64,000 nt of DNA from Ophiocordyceps camponoti-saundersi (nom. inval.) (taxonomy: Eukaryota; Ascomycota; Sordariomycetes; Hypocreales; Ophiocordycipitaceae), in NCBI GenBank assembly GCA_003339415.1, contig PDHQ01000048.1:62001-126000 (forward strand). Reading direction: 5' to 3'. This document shows positions 1 through 13,240 of this stretch, piece after piece. The notes beneath the pieces are model-generated. The model saw only the letters and a program-made list of their open reading frames with translations, made no database searches and was not told where the DNA came from. Each line of letters starts with the position of its first letter. Within the stretch, counting starts at the first letter, position 1. The translations under genes were made by a program, and so were the position numbers.

Positions 1-820
1 CTGAGATCCTATGACCACGATAGACGGTAAAGTCAGGGAAGATGACTGGCCGACTTGCTGCAGAATGCTGCGGATCTCGATCATCTTCTTCGTCAGAACC
101 ATCATTTGATCATCTCTGGCTATCTCAAAGTCATCGGAGTCATCTTCGATCGACTTGTCGGTCCCGAATGCAGCCGCTGACGCGCCGACGACGCCTGCTG
201 CTCCAGTCCTGCTCTGCTTGGGGTCGCCGTTCTTTCCTGGTCCACCAGACCAGCCACGGCCACTTTCATTGTCGATCCGTAGAACTTTCCTGAGCCAAAG
301 GGGCATTTCGATCTGTTCTTTTGTGTGGTCCCAGCCTTGGCGTGTTTGATCCGTGACTTGCTGCGCGCTGCTGAGAAGCGTCGAAGCCGTGCTGGACAGT
401 GTGTCTTTCGCCGTATTGAACATCTCGATGGCATAGTTGCTGGCCTCTAGATTAGGAGTCTTAGTAAACATAGCGGGATGGTTGAGGATTTTGAGCGATG
501 AACTCACGAGTAGCTTGGTACTGAACCCATGCAAAGGCTCCAATGGCTAAACCACCGAACATAGCAGGTATTCGAGCGAACTTCACCACGAGTTTTGGTA
601 GGAAACTGGCGAAAGACGCATTCCGCGCGATGACTGCATTATGGAAAGCATTATTCCTGAACCACAATCGTCTTCGAGCGGCGCGAGCTGATGCGTCTGC
701 TTGGAGAGTCCCTCGGTTCAGAAATCGGTGAATATTTCGGCCTTCAACAACCGGAGAACGTCGCGCAGAAGGATGCTGGCTAGCAGCAAGAGCTCGGCCA
801 CGTGCCGCGATAGGCATCAT
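1..820 (-). CDS. MGM1: MGM1, mitochondrial dynamin-like GTPase (5' part, cut by window edge)
   Basis: Dynamin-related GTPase of the mitochondrial inner membrane (OPA1/Mgm1 family), needed for inner-membrane fusion and cristae shape. Exon 1 is 820-508 and exon 2 is 446 to the window edge. The 61-bp intron between them (507-447) has donor GTGAGT, a TACTAAGAC-type branch site and acceptor CTAG. The 253 visible residues begin with an Arg/Ala-rich presequence (about 1-70, with few acidic residues), then a hydrophobic segment (about 84-100, containing FGGLAIGAFAW) that would anchor the long isoform. After the join come an amphipathic linker with the stretch EMPLWLRKVLR, an acidic DDSDDFE segment, and then LPSIVVIGSQ, the start of the GTPase G1 loop, where the window ends. 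I chose the first Met of the frame at 820 because an in-frame stop lies upstream. Assignment rests on the recalled Mgm1 order of presequence, membrane anchor and G1 motif. Cleavage by a rhomboid protease is known for the family; the site is not resolved here. Confidence 0.9.
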
Positions 821-1189
821 GCTGGATAGTGGGTTTAAGAAGAGTATCGTACAAGGCCGTTGTCAGGTCCGAGTGAAAGACAGGTAACCAAAAGGATTGA
901 AGATGAACATGAGAGACGGTTAAGGGGTTTCGAGGTTGTAATCTCAGTACGGCAAGATGCTCTGCAATTCCGGTTAAATCATGCAAAAAGACGGCTTTCA
1001 AGGGTGGAGGCCGCTGTCAATGCGGTCGTCGTCACGAGCCCGCGCAACAGGTAGTAAGTGGAAGTTAAGAACCACCCACATGCTCGTACCTCGTGTACAT
1101 ATACGCGGGTACGCTTATCGATAGAGGTCGAGTAGGGTACCTAGGTAACCGTACTGTCAGAGGGCTAAGACAAGAGTGGGCTAGGCGTG
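821..1189. other. Upstream region of MGM1, no gene seen
   Basis: Normal-GC spacer between the MGM1 start and the first transposon LTR. It should hold the MGM1 promoter. It contains one short palindromic TACCTAGGTA-type tract near 1139, of the kind repeated through the gene island. No conserved coding frame was recognised. Confidence 0.5.
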
Positions 1190-1450
1190 TGTTTTTATTA
1201 TCCTTTAAGGCGTGCAGATATTATAGTAACGGATCCGCAGCCTAGGAAACGGAATTCCTATTAGGAAAAGGGCTATATCTAGGGCAATATATAAGATATA
1301 GAAATAAAGGCTTATTTATAAGGGTATTATAGCTAAAAAGGCCGATATAGATAGTTCTTATTATATATATAAAAATAATAATAATTTTTTTTATTTTAAG
1401 AAAGTAAATATATTAATTAATATAATTTATACGCTTTTTTTTATTTAATA
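1190..1450. repeat. Left outer LTR of the transposon nest
   Basis: This 261-bp direct repeat aligns end to end with 37819-38080 (262 bp, one T more). Both copies fit a TG...CA LTR once C-to-T changes are allowed. The gene-proximal first 80 bases keep GC-containing words such as GGATCCGCAG that are AT-converted in the right copy, while the inner half is more degraded than in the right copy. The flanks do not match (GCGTG before, GGTAT after the right copy), so I see no clean target-site duplication. Calling the two copies the ends of one element is inference. Confidence 0.75.
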
Positions 1451-4400
1451 ATTATAAGCTTAGTTAATATTTTTTAATTTTATTTATTTAATTTTATTAT
1501 TTATATATTTTATATTTTATAATTAAATAATTTATTTTATTTTTAATAGCTTTTTTTAAAAAATAAAATTATTATAATATTTATAAACTTTTAAATTAAA
1601 TAATTAATAATAATTTTAATAATAACTTTATAATTAATATAATAATATATTTCTTAATAATTATAAAGCTTATTTTTATTTTTAAATATTTTAAAAATTA
1701 AACTAATTAATATTAAGTTATAATTAATATAACTTAAAGCTATAATATTTAATCCCTTATTAACTTAATATTAAAAAAAACTTTTATAAAGTTATTTTAG
1801 CTAGAAATCCCTTTAATAAATATAAAAAGTTATATAAAAAGCGAGATACCTCTTAATCTTAAAACTTTTTAATTATTAAAAGAAAAGTATAAAATATTTA
1901 CTTTTCCTAATTTTTAAAAAAATTTAAAAAAAAATATTATAAAATAAAGAAAATATTAGAAAAGATAAATCTTTTTATTTAAGTAAGCCTCTTATTAGTT
2001 TATTAATCCTTAACCTAAGGGGATTTCTTTTTTAGAAAAAAACTAATTACTTTTTAAGTTTTTATATAGCTTAAAGATATTATTAAATATAAGCTAGCTA
2101 AAGATAAATTATAAGATTTTTTTTCTAAGATCTTTTAAAAAAGAATATTAATAGCTAAGTAATTTAATTAATTTAAGCTTAGTAAATTTATTTATATTTA
2201 AATAATATAAAATTTATTAATAAAATATATATTAAATATTTTATTTATATAATAAGAGATTAGTATCTTTTATTTATTTAAATAATATACTATAATTTTA
2301 AAAATATTTATAAAAAAGTTTATAAAAAAGCCTTTTAATTTATTAAAATCTTTTAAAAGTTTAGAAAGGCTAGTTATAAAGCCCTTAAATTAAATAAAAC
2401 TAAGAAAAAAATAGCTTTTATTATTTATAATAATTTTAAATAATAAATAAAAGTAAATATTTTATAAAATAAAGATTAAAATAGCCGCTTAATATTATAA
2501 GCCTTTTTTTTTCCTTTATATAAGTAAATTACGAAAACCTTAAAAAGCGTAATATTTAGGTTTATATTTAATATAGCTAAAAATATTTTTCAAAGTTTAA
2601 GAAAAAGGAAAATTACTAAAAGCGGTATTTTTATATTTTCCTTAACTTAATCTTTTTTTTCCTATTAGATTAGGTTAATTTTAATAATAAATTTTTTTAA
2701 TAAATTATAAATAAAATAGCTTATAGTTAATTAACTTAATAGAAAGTTAATTAATAAAAAAAAGAAAATAAAGGAATTACTAGCTAATAAAAAGATAAGG
2801 AGACTTTAAGTATTTTTATAGCTTTAAGGAATCCTTTTTCGAAAATTATAAAAATAAAAGATAGCGTCCTTCTTAATAAGGGGTACTTAATATATATTTT
2901 TAACTCCCTTAACTAATTTAATATTTTTAACTTAAATAAATAAGCTAAAGTTATTATTAAAAGGATAAGTATAGTTATTTTAATAATAATAATAAGTTAT
3001 TATATAACTTTTATAAATATTAAATATAACCTTACTTTTAATATTAATTTTATTTTTTTAATAATTTTTATAAAAAAAAGTTACGCTTAAAATAATTTTA
3101 TAAGTAAACTTTATAATTTAAAAAATAATATAACTTTATATTATATAATTATAAAAATTAAATAGCCTTAGCTATAAGTTATTAAACTAACTTTAATAGC
3201 CTTAGTTAACTTATAAGTCTTTTAACTTATTATTAAGATAAATAAAAACTTATAGTATACTTAGATAAGCTACTTAAAAGCTAAGATATAAGCTTTATTA
3301 AGTAAGTTACTAGGAGTTAATATTAATAAGGCTATTTTAATAACTAATTATAAGATTTATATTATTATTAAACTTAGGAAGGAGAGATTATAAATACCTT
3401 ATTAGGCTTTATAGCTTTAGCGCCCTTAAGCTATTATCTTTTTTAATTTATTTTATATAAAGGTAAAATATAATAAATTAAATTATTTAGCCTTTTTTAC
3501 TTACCGCCTTACGGGGGAAAGGAAAGGCTATAATATTCCTTATAAGATAAATCTATTATTTATTTAAGTTAAGTTTATAGCTTATATTGCCTAAGCTTAT
3601 AATTTAAAAATATTTATTATTTTAATAAATTATAAGAAAGCCTTTTTTATTAAAGCTTTCTAAGATAATATAATATTTAAAAATATTAAAATCTAGTTTA
3701 CCTTTTTAATATATATATATTAAACCGGTTATATAAAGAGGTTAGGGAGTATTAAAATTTATATAGCTATTTACCTCCTTATATAATTAAGCTACTTTTA
3801 TAATATATAGCTAATAGCTATATAAATAGCTATTTACTTTCTTAATAAAACGCTTTATAAGGTAAATAAGGGAGTAATAATATAGCTAATTAAGTAAAAG
3901 CTTTATTAGCTTAAAATTTATAATTCTTAATAAAAAAATTATTTATAAGATTATTTTATTTAAAACCTAAAGTATATTAAAGCTTATAATTATAAAGCGT
4001 TTCTTATAATAAAGAAAGTAATAAGGGGTATTTAAGGTAAATTTAATCTAAAAGCTTATATTAGCTATTTAGCTAATATTACTTTTTTCTTATAATACTT
4101 AATCTAAGTGCTCTCTTTAAAAAGGTACTTTTTTATTAGTACCTCTTTTATAACTTTTAACGAGAAAGTTTTCTATAGCTAAGATTATTAAAATAATCTC
4201 TAACCTAAAAAGGCCTTTTATTAAGTCTCTCTTATTAAAAATATAGAAAAAAAGTAAATTAAGATAAAACTTTTAAAGCTTTATAACTTAAGGAGCTTAT
4301 AATATATAATATATTTAGTAATAACTCTTAAATATAGAAAATATTAGAAAATGCGTTTTTAGGCCCCTCTAATTAATCCGGCGTTAAAAAGCGGAATTTA

Positions 4401-4582
4401 AGTTATTCTAGCGCTAACTTATATAATCCCTTAGCTAAAAGGGCAAAAATAAGCTAATAGCCTTTTATACCTTTATAACCCCTAACTCCCTTAAACTTAT
4501 AAGAAACTTAGCTTTTATAATTATTTAAGCTTTAGTTAATAAGCCTTATTAAGATTATCTATTAAAGCTTTTTTTATATATA
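1451..4582 (+). mobile_element. Probable 5' part of a RIP-degraded Ty1/copia element
   Basis: AT-rich sequence with stops in all frames. It is assigned mainly by position: the gypsy element at 4588-10514 has a perfect 5-bp target duplication, so 4587 and 10520 were once adjacent, and the right-hand continuation clearly encodes copia reverse transcriptase on the plus strand. The expected gag, protease and integrase would lie here, but I could not read convincing motifs through the mutations. Whether the LTR at 1190-1450 belongs to this element is open. Confidence 0.4.
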
Positions 4583-4587
4583 AAAGG

Positions 4588-4911
4588 TATTACGGCCGTA
4601 AAATATATTAACTAAATAATAGTATTAGTACTATAAATAAAGATTCTAAGCTAAGGGGAAGGGAAAGAAAAGAGGAAAACTCCTATAAGCGAAATCCTAG
4701 TAAAATATATAAAGGCACGTGCTAGTAGAGATAGGAGAGGGTAAGGGGAAATCCTAGTAAAAGGTTAACTCTATTTCCGGGTAATTTCCCCCTAAAGTCT
4801 TCCTAAGGATTTTACGATAAAGTTTCTAAGGTTACGTAATTATAATTAGAAATCCTCGGAAATTACCGTAAAATATTTAAAGGAAATCCTTATAATTATT
4901 AGCGCGTAATA
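4588..4911 (-). repeat. LTR (3' in transcription sense) of the 4588-10514 element
   Basis: 324 bp, same length as its partner at 10191-10514, and directly repeated. It contains several copies of a motif near GGAAATCCTAGTAAAAT, in both orientations. Confidence 0.88.
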
Positions 4912-7900
4912 CTACCCCCTAATAAAGGTTTTAATATACCTATTAAGATTAGTAATAGCGACTACGTAGCTAGGTACTCGGGGAAATAGCCGTATTATCT
5001 TAGTTATTATCTTAATATTTATAATCCGCGGCGGCGGCTTTAACTTAATATTAAAGATTAATAGGCGGACCGGCGGTATCTAGGAAATAGTTATAGAATT
5101 CCTTAAAAGCTATAAGTATATAATAGAAATTCTTAGCTAGGTATTATATCTTATTCGGATTATAATTATATTAGCGGACTTAATATTCTAACTAATAACG
5201 CTATCTAGTAACTTAAGATTAGAGGATTTACTTAACCTTTTATTCTAATATATTATTAATATTTTCCGGCTTAGCGGGAAATATTTCTTATTTTAATAAT
5301 AGATTTATAGTAGCTTTCCGAAAGTAGTCGGTATAAAATAAGTTTATTATCTAGTAGCTATCTAGTAAGTTAAAAATATAGCTATAGCTTTATTCCTTAA
5401 TAACTATAAAAGGTCTTAACTATTATATATCTAAGTATATTATAGGTGCGGTTATAAAGAAGCTCTTATAGCTAAGGAATACCTTATTACTAATTACGAA
5501 ATCTACCGGGCGATATTTTCTATTTACTTATATTTCCTACTTATAGCGAGCTTTCTTAGTAGCGGCTTAAGCTTACTATTATATTTCCTATATATAGGCG
5601 ATAAGTTTATAAGCTATAATAATTAGGCTTAAGGTAATCGAGGGATCTAAGGGATTAGCTATTAAAAGGGGGTTCCGTATATCCTTACTAAGGGCGACTA
5701 TAAGCGGTATTATACTAATCGAAGCGTGCTATAAGGAGTTATATACGAAGTTTAGCGTAGGAAAGAAGGTACTCTAATTATCCTAATATTTATTCGCATA
5801 AAACTATAGCCTTTAGTTTAGGTATTAGTTAGTTACCTTTACGCTTCCTTATATTTACGAGTATAAGGTACTATTATAGCGATACTTAATACTAATTAAC
5901 TAATTAATTTTACCGAAAAATCCTAAGATAAATAAGCTAGTATTATTAGTAATTTATACGTTTAGTATACTAAAAAGATAATAAAGGTATTAAAAATAAT
6001 ATCTAGTAAATACTTTTATTATATTATTTTTCTTACTTAGTAATATAGCGATAATTTAGCTTAGCTTATAAATAAAAGTTTAGATATAGTTATACTTAAA
6101 GCGGTCTTTTAATATAGCTTTCTTATTATAAGCTATATACTCCTATATAAAAGTTAGAATAAGTAAAAAGTATAGTAAGCTTAGGGTTTTATCTTATAAG
6201 GTTTTATTCCTCTAATATTTATAATAATTATAAATATATTAATAAATATTTTACTTTATTCTAAGCTAGTAATAATCTTACTAAAATATTTAGGTAATTT
6301 TATTTTAGCTATTATAAGTAAAGATAGCTAGCTTATATATATTTCGAATTAAAATAATGCGAAAAAAGAGCTGCTTCTAACTATCTTATTTAAGAATAAC
6401 TAGGAGGTTACCGTAAAATCTAAGATCCTAGCTTGCGTTCTCCTCTTAGATTAGTTATACTAACTTTACTCCTAACGAGGTAGAGTTTTCTCTAAGGCGG
6501 ACTAAGGTAATTATAAAAGTTAGGGTTAGGATTTTAAATTTAAAGCTTTCCGGAGGAATTATTATAAGTATCTTTTCCTCTTTCTTATAAGCTTTTATAA
6601 TTAGAAGCTTAGCTATCTTATATAAAAGGGTATTAGTAGCTATATTTAACTAGCTAAGTTAATATAAGAAATAGATATTAAACTAAGTAAAGAAATCGAA
6701 CTATTAAACTTAGTAAATAAAAAGTAATCTTTTTATTATAAAGTAAATTAAGGCTTTATAATTTATAATTATATCGAACTTCTAATTAAGTAATTCCGAG
6801 TAAAAATACTTAAGGCTTTATATAATAGCGAGAAATTCGTAATCTTAGATTAAGTATATATATTCGGCTAAATTTATTATTTTTAAGAAAAAGCTTATTA
6901 GCTTCTACGCTTAATTATCTTACTATTATTAAAATATACTAGCGGTAGCGTTTTAAAAAGCGTTAGTTTTAAGCTAAGTTAGGAGTTTAAGATAAAAAAA
7001 AGCGAGTACTAAGGCTTACGTAGCTAGTTTTTTTATTTTATTAAAAGCCTCCTTTTATTTTAGTTTAAGCTTAAAAATAATATCTTTTTTTAGAAGATAG
7101 TTTAGGGGTTCCGTAGTAATATTAATATAGTAATAGAAAATTTAGATAAAGTTATATAATCTTACGAATAAATAGATAGCCTTATAATTCTAAAGATTTT
7201 TAAATTTTTAGTTTTAAATCGCTTATATTTTATAAGGGTTTATACTTATTCCTTAGCTTATATATAATATTATACTAAAGTAGTTAATTTTAATAATATT
7301 AAATTTTAATTTTTAGATATCCCCTTATAAGTTCGCTTAATATAGGCGCTAAATTATTTCTTAGTATTTTTTTTAATATTCCTTTTCTTCGCTATTTAAG
7401 TAAATTAATATATTATTAATATATATACTTATATAATAATTAAGGAGATTATAAAATTAAGCGTTAATAAAGTTTTAGAATTATATAAGTCTTACCTTAA
7501 GGCTAAATAAAAAAATAAGCTAATAGAATATACTAAACTTTATACGGAAAACTATAAGATATTTAAAGTTAAGGTTAAGCTAAAGATAGTAAAACGCTTA
7601 AATAACGTTAATTTTCGAGAACTATTTCGCCTCCTAATAGCTAAACGCGGTACTTTTTAAGGAAAAAATAAGCGAGATCCGACTTTTTAAGTAATTATTT
7701 ATTTATTAGTAGTTAATATAGAAGCGTCGAGCTATTAAATATAGCTTTAGGGCGAAGAGAATAAAGGTAGCGTAAGGGCTAGTATCTAGCTTAATAAAAC
7801 TAATCTTAAGTAAGTAATTAATAGTCTTTTTTTTTAAAAGTAAGTATTTTACTAATATTTTATAAGAAAGGGGTTTTACTAAGTTTAGGAGCTTTTTAAG

Positions 7901-10190
7901 TTTTAAAATTATATTATAGCTAGGCTAAGGATAAGCTAGAATATAAGCTTCCTTTTTATTAAAAAATCTTTTAAAATATATAAAAGCTAAAGGAATTATA
8001 TTACGTATATAAGTAATATACTTAGGTTTTTTACTTTAAGGGAATAGGATTTCCTATCCTATATATATATAGCTAGCTAAGCTTAGCTTTATAATCGTAG
8101 TTAAGTTATTATTATTATCTTTTAACTTTATAAATATTTAAAATATTAATAGGGTTATTTTTTCCTATTATATATAATAAGAGTTTTATTAAACTTAGTA
8201 GATAAGTTACTTTTTTAAAATATCCTTATTTATATCGTTAATATTTTAGTTATTTTTAGTTAGGGTTTAGGCTAGCTTTTTTTCCTTTATAAGCTATACG
8301 AAATCCTTTTTCTTTTATAAGCGTTAGAGGATCTAATATTTACGCTTATCTTAATAAAGAAAGCGGTTCTAGCGCTTAGTATTTGCTTAGATAGCTAGGT
8401 TTAGATTTCTATTAAAAAAGGCTTTTTAAGTAATAGGATTAAAAGCGAGTACTTAGTAAGGGCGGGTAAGTTATTTAGCTAAACTAGTTTCTAGGCCGCG
8501 TAATTAAGTAATAACCTTTTCTCCGCTATCTAAAATAGGCCGATAAAAAGATCTTAAGTATAGTTAGTTACCTAGTAAATTTCCTACGAAAAATACTATC
8601 TATTAATTATTAAAGTAATAATTAGGTGCTTATAAACTAAGCTAGCTTAACGGCCTTAGAAATTAATAAAAGGGATAGGATAGATAAGGATAAGCTTAGC
8701 GCTTAAGCGCTTTATTACTTATTTCGTAAAATAACGATTAACTAAGAAACGGGTATCTACTCTAATATTATATAAGGTAAAAGTACGAAAAGCTATATTA
8801 TTAATTTAAACTTAATTATTAATAGTAAATAACTCTCTTACTTTCTATCCTACGCGCGATATTTTTAGGATTATTAAGGAGCTTTATAATAATTTTACTC
8901 TTTTCTCGAATTAGAGTTATCTAACTAAATAGAATTAAGTAAAAGCGTTTAAACTTTACGGACTTTCCTTACTTTTTATTAATTAAAATAGTCCTTAGCT
9001 ATATAGCTTTTTTTTCTAAAAATAAAATAAATACCGTTTTCTTAATAAACTTTCTTTTTATTTTTACTAAAAGCTTAGCTTTTTTAGTAAGAGGTTATAA
9101 TTATAATCGTAACCTTCTTTTACTTTTCTAAAGTAACCTTTTTACTTACCTAGCTTTTACGGGAAAACTCCTAGTAAGTTAACTCCTTCTTTTAGTAAAA
9201 TATAGCGTTTTTTACGTACTCGTAAAATTCCTTATATATCGTACGTAAATCTTTAGCTTTTATAAGAAAGCTTAGATTAAGATTAGCGGGTAGATAATTT
9301 TAAAATATATACTTAATCTAAGTTAGGGGAACTTAAGTCTTAGCTATAAGGTAGTTAAACTCTGCGAGAAACTCCTAAATTTCCTACTTACTTATTAATA
9401 AGAAATTTAATTTATAAAGTTAGTTTATAGCTTTAGTAAATTTATTAGGATTTCTATAAGTAAACTTTAAATATTAAACTATTTTAACTAATTTAGAAAA
9501 AAAGCGTTCCTCTAAGTTATATTAAGTTTCTAAAAGTTTATAAGCTTTCCTTTCTAATATATAGAATAATATACTTATTTAATCTTATTTATCTTAAAAA
9601 GTTATCTTATTAGACCTTATCTTATTTTTTAAGTTCGTAAGGAAAATACTAAAATCTTTCTTTTTACTTAAAAATTTACTTACCTCCTTATAGCGAATTT
9701 TCGTAGAATTAGAATAAGAGGGGTTTAGCTATCTTACCGGGGCTACTAGCGTAAAAGTATCTTAAGCGGTTTTTCTAATTAAGATAAATATCTTTTTATT
9801 TATATTAAATATAGTTAATATTTCTTAATAGGTCCTTTTTATATTTAAATTTTAGTTTTTCTAAGTTAATTAACTTTAGAGTTTTATAACTTACGCTTAT
9901 AATTACGCTATCTCTATACGCTATTTATATAATATAGTTATATTAATAATATTTTAGGAAAAAGTAGCTATTATCGTAGTTTAGTTTTCGCCGATATCTT
10001 ATTTTACTATAAGGTTAAGCGTCTCTAAGGTAAGTCTCCTTAATCGCCTAAAAGTCTAGTTAAGGGCTCCGGATATATATTTCGAAGCTAGTTATAATTT
10101 ATATATAAATTCTTTTCTATCTTATACGGGGATATAAAAGTAAGGTGCGGGTTTCTTAATCGCTTACTAGCGAATTTAAGCTTAGAATAA

Positions 10191-10514
10191 TATTACGGCC
10201 GTAAAATACGTTAACTAAATAATAATATTAATATTATAAATAAAGATTCTAAGCTAAGGGGAAGGGAAAGAAAAGAGGAAAACTCCCGTAAGCGAAATCT
10301 TAGTAAAATATATAAAGGTATATATTAGTAAAGATAGGAGAGGGTAAGGGGAAATCCTAGTAAAAGGTTAACTCTATTTCCGGGTAATTTCCCCTTAAGG
10401 TTTTCCTAAGGATTTTATAATAAGGTTTCTAAGGTTACGTAACTATAGTCGGAAATCCTTAGAAATCACCGTAAAATATCTAGAGGAAATCCCTATAATT
10501 ACTAGCGCGTAATA
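10191..10514 (-). repeat. LTR (5' in transcription sense) of the 4588-10514 element
   Basis: Partner of 4588-4911. Differences between the two copies that I checked are of C/T or G/A type, as RIP produces. It is followed by the target duplicate AAAGG at 10515-10519. Confidence 0.88.
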
Positions 10515-11876
10515 AAAGGGCGTATAATAAGCTTAATAAAACCTAATAGCTAAAAGTAATATATACTAAGCTAAGATAAAGAAAAAATTATAAGATAGCT
10601 AAAAAGATCTTAATAATTATTATATTTTAAAAATAATAGTTAATTAACTTTAAATAAGTTTTTATTTATAAGTTTAACTTATAAGGCTTTCTTAATAAAT
10701 ATAAGGCTTAAGTTATTATATATAAAAATAAATAGCCTCCGAATAAGTTATCTATCTACGCTTATATATTAATAATATATATATTTAAGCTTTTTATAGC
10801 TCTTATAGTATATTTTAACTTTAAGGCTTATAAATATAATTTTATAAATATATTTTATAATAATAACCTTAATAAAGAGGTTTATTATAAGATACCCCTT
10901 AGTTTTAATATACTAAATAAGGCTAAGAGGCTTAAAAAAGCCTTATATAAGCTTTAACGCTCTTTTTTACTTTAATATAAATTACTTATTACTTAGCTAA
11001 TAAAATAAAGCTTTAAATCTATTTTTAAAAACCCTTATATTATAATAAATAGGAAAATTATTATTTTCTTTTATATTAATAATTTTATAGCTATATTTAG
11101 AAAAGATTAAGAAGCTAAATATACTAAGTTTTAAGAGGCTATTAAGAAGGCCTTTTAAATTAAGAATCTTAAGAACCTTTATTAGTTTTTAAATATTAAA
11201 GTTATTAAAAATAGGGCTAATAAGCGTTAATTCTTAAATTAGAAGTTTTATATTTAAAAAATTATAATAAAGTTTAAAAGGCTTTTAAGAAAGAAAACTT
11301 AGCTTTAGCTAATAATATTTAAAAATATCCCTCTTTTTAAAAAAGAGGTAATTACTAAAAAGATTAAGCGATATTAAGCTATTATCGGAAGCTTAATATA
11401 CGCTATAATTATTACTTAAGCGGATATTATATTCGCTATTAGCTACTTAATATAAGGTTTTATAAATCTTAGCTTTTAATATTTTTAATTTATAATCTAA
11501 GTTATAAAATTCTTTTATAATTTCTAGGACTTTTTAATTAGCTATATTAATAGTTATTAATTTATTATAGCTATATTAGATATTTTATTTAATAATAACT
11601 ATAACCGGAAAAATATTAAGGGCTTTATTATCTAAGTTTTTAAAAATATAGTTTTTTTTAAATTTAGGAAATAAGATATTATATAAACTTTATTTACTAA
11701 GGTAAAAGACCTTGCTTTTTCTTATATTATAAAAGAGGTTTAAGCTTTTAAAAAGCTTTATAGAAAAGTTAAATTTAAGCTTTCCTAAAATATTATAATT
11801 TATTATAATAATTTTTAAATTATTAAGCTAATTACGGAGGAGAATTTAAAGTTAAAAATAAAGCTTCTTTATATTA
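10515..11876 (+). mobile_element. Ty1/copia reverse transcriptase/RNase H remnant
   Basis: Plus-strand conceptual translation shows a copia pol in order, despite RIP stops: a KYKA-V stretch near 10700, a NKQPP...Y-YIL region (about 10725-10770), FINIFYNNNLNKEVY (about 10840-10890), ALYKL followed by R-S (about 10940), FFYINNFIAIF near 11070-11100 (the degraded FFYVDDFIAIF active site), FLNIKVI (about 11195), IGSLIYAII and ADIIFAISYL (about 11385-11450), and an RNase H-like tail with YYNNFQIIKL (about 11800). Asp-to-Asn at the YVDD site is the expected G-to-A change. It continues the copia sequence broken by the gypsy insertion at 4588. It ends where the repeat at 11877 begins. Confidence 0.8.
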
Positions 11877-12465
11877 TAATATAATATTTATACGCTAATA
11901 TACTTTATATAGCTTAGAACTATTTTATATATATTCTAAAAAGGGGAAAAACTAAAAAACTTTAAGTAAAACCCTCCCCTTAAGCGTTACCTTAGCTTAA
12001 AGTTAAACCCCGCTTATACCCGGTATTTTATATATTTAATAAGTTAGGTATTAACTAGCGATTTAGAAGCTAATATTTCCCTTAAAGCGGACTTTATAAT
12101 AATAAAAATACGCGTAAATTAAGTCCGAAGTAAAGTCTATATAGCTTACTTATCCTCTTAGCTGTTATTATCGCTATAAACTAAATTTTTATATTTAATT
12201 AAAATAGCTTTAATAATCTAATTAATTTAAGCCTTATTAGTATAGCTTAAATATATATAAAAGTTTTATTATTTTATAATAAACCTTATAATAGCTAATT
12301 CTAAAAAATAGCTAAATTACTATAATAAAGCTATAAATAAAAAGAAGGTATTATTATATTTAATTTTTAGTATTTCCGCCCTAGCTATTAGTAGTTTTTA
12401 GTTAGCGCTAAAAAGGAAAAAAGGGTAATATATATAAAGTTCTAGTTTATAAACTATTAAGGTAT
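11877..12465 (+). repeat. Partial copy of the 1.86-kb repeat family C
   Basis: About 589 bp matching the first third of the family C element at 53264-55124, 59419-61290 (inverted) and 63228 onward. Shared landmarks include CTATTTTATATATATTCTA, the block GGGGAAAAACTA, and CCCTTAAGCGTTACCTTA. It is less degraded than the other copies. The remaining two thirds are missing, so this is a truncated or deleted copy. Confidence 0.75.
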
Positions 12466-13240
12466 CTTATAATACCTTAATAGCCTCGTATTATCCTTAT
12501 AGCCTCATGCTTTATATAGCTTACCTAAGTTAGTAAGACTCTTTATATAGGATCTTTCTAATCTTATAATATTACTCCTTACTTTATATATTCCTTAATT
12601 AATACTTTATATATTTAAATAAATATTTAGATAGCTATCCCCTCTATATAGTAATATAAAAGGTATTATAATAAAATATATTCCTTTTTAAAACCCCTTA
12701 TTACTAATAACGGATAGCTTATTTAATACTAATTAGTATATTAGGTAATATATAAATTAGCTAAGATAGAAAAGGTAACCGTAAATAAAAGGATTAGTAG
12801 TCCGTTATACTTAACCTTACTCTTTTATATAACTTAGTAATATATATAATAGCTACCTTATATAATAAAGAAAAAAGATAGGACCCTTATACTAAACCCC
12901 CTTAGACGATAATAATAGCTTTATATACCCTATTATCTAATAAAAACTCTTATACGCTTTCTATAATTTTAAACGCGCCTACGCTCGCGCCTACTTAGCT
13001 TAAACTAACTAAGGTAACCCCAGAACTAACCTAAACTTAAGCTTAAAAACTTAACTTAATTATATATAAAAAGATAGCTAAAAGAAGTATTATTCTAGTT
13101 TATATATAATAAGTAGAAATTAGCTTAGATTTCTAAAAAACTAACTTAAAAATTATAAATAAGTATTTAAATATTAAACTTATAATATATATAAGTAAAA
13201 TTATATATAATATACGCTTATATATATAATCTTTTAGTAA
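12466..13240. other. AT-rich RIP-type sequence, nothing identified
   Basis: About 0.78 kb between two recognised repeats. No open frame of useful length and no match to other repeats in the window was seen. A short GC-bearing patch (12960-13030) stands out but has no recognisable motif. Confidence 0.5.

Larger units (their letters stand above)
4588..10514 (-). mobile_element. Complete RIP-degraded Ty3/gypsy LTR retrotransposon (5.93 kb)
   Basis: Two 324-bp LTRs (4588-4911 and 10191-10514) start TATTACGG and end GCGTAATA, fitting TG...CA after RIP. The element is flanked by the 5-bp duplication AAAGG (4583-4587 and 10515-10519). Minus orientation is shown by a purine tract reading AGGGGGTAG on the minus strand, directly inside the left LTR (4912-4920), and by a degraded minus-strand RNase H region around 6640-6850. 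There, allowing C-to-T changes, the gypsy motif DHKALTYF (near 6735-6770) and a following RQVRW-like stretch can be read. Reverse transcriptase is expected above and integrase below that position. No frame is intact. It sits inside copia sequence, so it inserted later. Confidence 0.85.

Noticed and set aside
120..434. A 104-codon frame overlapping MGM1 on the same strand
   Set aside because: It is in a different reading frame from the recognisable MGM1 coding sequence and carries no conserved motif.
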